Shown: positions 60,996 through 64,000 of the stretch, in pieces
Numbering within the stretch: the stretch's first letter is position 1
Layout of the letters: the number at the start of each line of letters is the position of its first letter
Assembly (NCBI RefSeq): GCF_001592745.1
Contig: NZ_LUKD01000001.1
Span: forward strand, 1,508,848-1,572,847
DNA from: Bdellovibrio bacteriovorus
GTDB lineage: Bacteria; Bdellovibrionota; Bdellovibrionia; Bdellovibrionales; Bdellovibrionaceae
Reading direction: 5' to 3'
Length of the DNA: 64,000 nucleotides
Notes under the pieces: generated by a model
The model's input: only the letters and a program-made list of their open reading frames with translations
Told to the model about the DNA's origin: nothing
Database searches by the model: none
Translations under genes and position numbers: made by a program

Positions 60996-61472
60996 CTATG
61001 ACCCGCCACACTTGGCATCCAAACAGATACCATAGGCAGTCTTAATCCAGATTGGGTTGGCACCGACAGTTTGATTTCGTCCATCGCCAAGTCCTCTGGT
61101 TTTTTCGTGATCACTCTTGCTGTCAAACACCGTTGCTCGAGTATCAAAATTCATAAAATCAATCAGGCGAGTGGAGGCAATCCACTTTTCCCCACGGACT
61201 TTTTCAGAAGTCGTTCCATGGAAACGCATTCCGATGTCTTTAAAGTTAAAGTCCGAATTTCTAAAGTACGTCAGGTTCGCACGATGGCGGAAAGTTTCAA
61301 AAGTATAGTTGCGGGCAGCGATCGAATTCAAAATACCCGTATGAATCGCGCCAAAGAAACCCAACGAAAAATTCAAAAACAAAACAATAACGACGATGAT
61401 GGGGATCATTTCAAAGACCGCCATACCTTTTTCGTTATTGATGATGGAAGGGCGACGTTGTTTTTTTAACAT
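60996..61472 (-). CDS. TadE-like pseudopilin
   Basis: 158 residues. The type IVb prepilin site is visible: NNEKG/MAVFEM, Gly followed by a residue run with Glu at +5. It is followed by a membrane helix (IIVVIVLFLNFSLGFFG). The rest is periplasmic. Such pseudopilins prime or regulate Flp pilus assembly. Overlaps the next upstream gene by 7 bases. Confidence 0.84.
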   Translation of the reverse strand: MLKKQRRPSIINNEKGMAVFEMIPIIVVIVLFLNFSLGFFGAIHTGILNSIAARNYTFETFRHRANLTYFRNSDFNFKDIGMRFHGTTSEKVRGEKWIASTRLIDFMNFDTRATVFDSKSDHEKTRGLGDGRNQTVGANPIWIKTAYGICLDAKCGGS

Positions 61473-62110
61473 CCGTTATCCTCCATCGGTGTGTATTGGT
61501 TCTCTCCGATTCCGCCCAACACCTTATAGCGGGAATCAAGATTCAGAATATTTGTGTAACGAGGCTTGATTTGTTGCTCCCAACACTCTTTCTGCGTGGG
61601 TTCACGAATCAATAAGCCGGTTACTTTAGCGGAAAATCCTCTTTCCGGATCTTCTGCCGTTGAACCTAGGAACGCGATTTTCATATTCAAAATGCGCGTT
61701 TGAAAATCAAAGCGAACACCGACCTGCGGAACGCGGTCTTCGGTGTATTTGTAATCACCGCTAAAATCACTTCCATCAAGACCACTTCGCACGTCCAAGG
61801 CGCCAAGTTTAAACCAGGCTCCGTCGTTGGAGCTGTTGAAAAGAGGTTTCAATGTAGGGTTGTTCACAAGTTCGTTATACTTGTCTTTAGCGAGCTGCTG
61901 TTGTTTTGTCGGATCGACATGGCTAGCAGCGTGAGCTCGTGCCGCCGAAAAGGCGATGTATTGAGCAATCTCTGCCATTGAAAGAGTGAAGTTCAAAGCG
62001 AAAAGAATAATGCACATGCCTGCGCATAACACGAGGGCAAAAATGAACTCAGCGGAGATCAATCCGCTTTCATTCTGCACTGGTTTAAGTATTCTTTTGA
62101 ATGCTTTCAT
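61466..62110 (-). CDS. TadE/TadG-like pseudopilin
   Basis: 214 residues from ATG 62110. The prepilin site is NESG/LISAEF with Glu at +5, followed by a membrane helix (FALVLCAGMCIILFALNF). The C-terminal domain of about 160 residues is periplasmic, with cysteines near its end (KECWEQQ, EDNGC). TTG 62116 is an alternative start. Part of the pilus operon. Confidence 0.82.
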   Translation of the reverse strand: MKAFKRILKPVQNESGLISAEFIFALVLCAGMCIILFALNFTLSMAEIAQYIAFSAARAHAASHVDPTKQQQLAKDKYNELVNNPTLKPLFNSSNDGAWFKLGALDVRSGLDGSDFSGDYKYTEDRVPQVGVRFDFQTRILNMKIAFLGSTAEDPERGFSAKVTGLLIREPTQKECWEQQIKPRYTNILNLDSRYKVLGGIGENQYTPMEDNGC

Positions 62111-62122
62111 TCCCAATCTTTC

Positions 62123-62380
62123 TTAACCTTTCGGATCGATAGTCAGTGAACGATCAATCTGATTCGGGTGATTGGCGCGCGCCTTATCCGGCGTTTCCCA
62201 GACTCCCGATTCAATCATTCCAGAGACCTTTTCCCAAGGGCCACCGATCAGTTTGGCGAGAATCTTTTGTTCACGCAGCTGATTGGTTCCCCAGATGAAA
62301 AAACTCACACCGACAACCATCAAAAGAACGGCTTCAATCACGAACTGACCTTTTCGGTTACGAAGAGGATCTTGTCTCAA
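62123..62380 (-). CDS. Small type IVb pseudopilin
   Basis: 85 residues, TTG start at 62380 overlapping the preceding stop (TTGA). The site NRKG/QFVIEAV has Glu at +5 as in Flp pilins, followed by one helix (LLMVVGVSFFIWGTN). About 60 residues remain outside the membrane. The exact role in the pilus is unknown. Confidence 0.75.
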   Translation of the reverse strand: MRQDPLRNRKGQFVIEAVLLMVVGVSFFIWGTNQLREQKILAKLIGGPWEKVSGMIESGVWETPDKARANHPNQIDRSLTIDPKG

Positions 62381-62568
62381 TTGTCACCCGCCCATTGAAC
62401 GTGGTTACCGCCTTGTGGTTTAAATCCGTCACCTGTTGCGATTTGCTGTTCGATACGAGCGCCTAACATCGGGCCCGAATTGCGAAATGCATTTCCTGGG
62501 GCTGATAAGAAAGCTTTCAGCCCAAAGAAGAACACGCAGAATAGTAACAGGACATACTCAACGGTCAT
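62377..62568 (-). CDS. Flp-pilin-like small protein without a leader
   Basis: 63 residues starting MTVEYVLLLF, which lines up with the mature start of Flp (QGATEYILLL). There is no prepilin leader: a stop codon lies directly upstream of ATG 62568, and GGGAG is the RBS. The N-terminal helix therefore cannot be processed by prepilin peptidase. The C-terminal part is short and charged. Real gene by operon position; role unknown. Confidence 0.7.
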   Translation of the reverse strand: MTVEYVLLLFCVFFFGLKAFLSAPGNAFRNSGPMLGARIEQQIATGDGFKPQGGNHVQWAGDN

Positions 62569-62596
62569 TTAATCTCCCGATTAAACGCGAATTAAA

Positions 62597-62779
62597 CTAC
62601 TCAACAGACATGATCGAGCTAGAAAGAGCTTCGATTTTGCCTTCCATAGTTTGTTTAATTCTATCTTTGAACATAACAACTAGAGCCACGACAACGACAA
62701 GCAATAGGATGTACTCAGTCGCACCTTGACCTTGTTTGTTCTTCAAAAGATTCTTAGAAAAATTCTTAAACTTCTTCAT
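62597..62779 (-). CDS. flp: Flp type IVb pilin
   Basis: 60 residues. Basic leader (MKKFKNFSKNLLKNKQG), cleavage expected after Gly17, then QGATEYILLL, the type IVb mature start with Glu at +5 and Tyr at +6, and a 20-residue hydrophobic helix. This is the major subunit of the Flp/Tad pilus. It has a very strong RBS (AAAGGGGGAAC) and a FliA-like promoter close upstream. Confidence 0.94.
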   Translation of the reverse strand: MKKFKNFSKNLLKNKQGQGATEYILLLVVVVALVVMFKDRIKQTMEGKIEALSSSIMSVE

Positions 62780-62800
62780 GGATGTTCCCCCTTTAGATCA

Positions 62801-62828
62801 ATATCGGCTAATTTTGGGATTCTCTTTA
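62801..62828 (-). promoter_or_regulatory. FliA (sigma-28)-like promoter of flp
   Basis: Minus strand: TAAA (62828-62825), 16 bases, GCCGATAT (62808-62801). Matches FliA boxes (TAAA / GCCGATAA) with one mismatch and the same spacing as at 5160-5187. The flp start codon is 21 bases further on. Confidence 0.55.
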
Positions 62829-63041
62829 GAGTGAGCATTACAAAACGCCGAGGGAACGCTGTCTCAATCTGGGAATATTGGGAAAATTCAGAAAATCAGA
62901 AAGTCAGGAAAATTGAAAAAGTTTTGGACAAAGCTGTTTCGACTGAGTTTCACTTGAGGCTTAAGTCGAATCGTCCAAAGATTGCACAGGACTTTATGCG
63001 GGGAAAAGGGGTCTTTCGCAGATCGAAAAACCCCAAAAAAA
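62829..63041. other. Intergenic region between flp and the secreted protein gene
   Basis: About 210 bases, no gene seen. A 126-codon plus-strand open frame (62726-63106) crosses it but overlaps flp and the next gene antisense and has no coding character. Confidence 0.4.
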
Positions 63042-63347
63042 TTATTTGCACTCTGCCTTATCAGCAAAAGTTTTACCTAGATCAGTACCATCGAATTTGC
63101 CCGTGACCTTCTTTTCAGTCAAAGTGCCCTTGCGCACGATTTTAGAGCTTTTTTCAGCCCATTTTGTACAAGCTTCTGCCGAATCCAATTTTTTAGATTC
63201 TTCAGTTGGATTTTTGCCGTTGTACGGTTTGAAAGCTTCGGTTTCTTTACCCGCACAAGCTTTACGTTCAATCGTGATCACACAGTCACCGGCATAGGAC
63301 ACAGAGCTCATTAAAAGCAAAGCCGCTACCAAAGTGGTTTTTTTCAT
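63042..63347 (-). CDS. Small secreted protein, unknown
   Basis: 101 residues. Signal peptide (MKKTTLVAALLLMSSVSYA); mature part with four cysteines (GDCVITIERKAC; EACTKW; AECK) that probably form two disulfides. No family recognised. AAGGAG precedes ATG 63347. It starts 18 bases after the end of the chemoreceptor gene on the same strand, so the two may be cotranscribed. Confidence 0.7.
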   Translation of the reverse strand: MKKTTLVAALLLMSSVSYAGDCVITIERKACAGKETEAFKPYNGKNPTEESKKLDSAEACTKWAEKSSKIVRKGTLTEKKVTGKFDGTDLGKTFADKAECK

Positions 63348-63364
63348 GTTTTCTCCTTTTTAAA

Positions 63365-64000
63365 TTACGCCGCAGAAGAATCTTTTTCTTCCGCGTCTTT
63401 ATTTGCTTCTTGTTCTTCTTTTTTATTTTTTCCGACTAAAACGTGCAGGTCCTTCATCATGCGATGCAGTTCTTCGGATTGTTTCTGCATTTCTTCCGAA
63501 GAGGTCGACACGGTACTCATGGATGTCGCCACGGCCTGAATGCTGCGATCAATCTGCGAAAGCGCTTTATTCATTTGTTCAATGCCCTGAGACTGCTCGT
63601 GAGATCCCTGTGCGACGGTTTGAATAAGGTCAGCAACTTTGTGTGAATTTTCAACTATGGCGTTTAATGACTCTTCACTTTGCGCGGCTAGATTGACGCC
63701 GGTTTTACTTTTCGTTGTGGCGTCTTCGATAAGGCCACCGATTTCTTTGGCCGCTCCGGCACTTTTTTGCGCTAAGGCGCGAACGGCATCAGCCACCACA
63801 GCAAAACCTTTTCCTTGTTCACCCGCGCGAGCGGCTTCTACAGCGGCATTCAACGCAAGAAGATTTGTTTGAAAAGCGATGTCATCAATCAGCGTTAGAA
63901 TTTCGCCAATTTTAGAAGAGCTTTTGGAGATTTCGCTCATGACTTTGATCAGCTCTTGAATTTTCAACTGTCCTTGATGGACTGTGCCTTCACCCTCTTT
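63365..64000 (-). CDS. Methyl-accepting chemotaxis protein, C-terminal part (5' end outside window)
   Basis: The frame stays open to the window edge, so the gene continues. About 211 residues of the cytoplasmic signalling domain are seen: [38 protein letters not shown] is the conserved hairpin tip that contacts CheA and CheW. The flanking helices are the adaptation region. The C-terminal 20 residues are charged ([17 protein letters not shown]). The sensor part and thus the ligand are outside the window. Cell motility gene near pilus genes. Confidence 0.95.
   Translation of the reverse strand, partial: KEGEGTVHQGQLKIQELIKVMSEISKSSSKIGEILTLIDDIAFQTNLLALNAAVEAARAGEQGKGFAVVADAVRALAQKSAGAAKEIGGLIEDATTKSKTGVNLAAQSEESLNAIVENSHKVADLIQTVAQGSHEQSQGIEQMNKALSQIDRSIQAVATSMSTVSTSSEEMQKQSEELHRMMKDLHVLVGKNKKEEQEANKDAEEKDSSAA

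Noticed and set aside
62726-63106. 126-codon plus-strand frame between flp and the secreted protein gene
   Set aside because: It overlaps flp, its promoter and the next gene on the opposite strand; composition is not protein-like.

Overview
The window looks like chromosomal DNA of a predatory Bdellovibrio (Bdellovibrionota). Three things point there: a 64-residue histone-fold protein that closely matches my memory of the B. bacteriovorus histone Bd0055, a hit-locus-like gene pair (YD-repeat protein plus a small secreted CPEC protein) beside a Flp/Tad pilus cluster, and many small secreted proteins and proteases. I recognised these by eye and from memory; no database search was possible. There are no rRNA genes, CRISPR arrays, transposases or prophage genes. 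Coding density is high, and several starts are TTG or GTG with good ribosome binding sites.

Layout. 1-8.6 kb: 3' part of an exported-type protein, murD, a membrane metallophosphoesterase, the histone, a secreted protein behind a FliA-like promoter, and ligA. 8.7-13.2 kb: gatC-gatA-gatB-ppx-DUF192, tightly packed. 13.3-20.4 kb: a LysM lipoprotein, a PilZ protein, rho with a long disordered insert, a delta-60 repeat protein and a small secreted protein. 20.4-24.6 kb: rpmE, prfA, prmC, murA. 24.6-33.1 kb: a polysaccharide deacetylase, a TPR/GYF membrane protein, serS next to tRNA-Ser, an alpha/beta hydrolase and a DedA protein. 33.1-43.2 kb: signalling and secreted hydrolases, namely a class III cyclase-like receptor, a zincin-like protein, a papain-like protease with a DUF333 partner, guanine deaminase, and a lipoprotein / caspase-like / small secreted protein operon. 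43.2-49.3 kb: queF, slyX, three tRNAs, a periplasmic carbonic anhydrase, groES-groEL and a large GC-rich palindrome. 49.3-53.2 kb: two outer-membrane barrel candidates, a CheY-like regulator and small exported proteins. 53.3-62.8 kb: the hit-like pair followed by a Flp pilus cluster, all on the minus strand. The window ends inside a chemoreceptor gene.

How the genes fit together. Housekeeping functions (cell wall, translation termination, tRNA amidation, chaperonin, DNA ligase) alternate with genes suited to a predator: surface pili, exported proteases, a peptidoglycan-deacetylase-type enzyme and outer-membrane proteins. Two FliA-like promoters, upstream of the secreted 453-residue protein and upstream of flp, suggest that some of these are switched on with motility in the free-swimming attack phase. 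This last point is inference from promoter sequence only.
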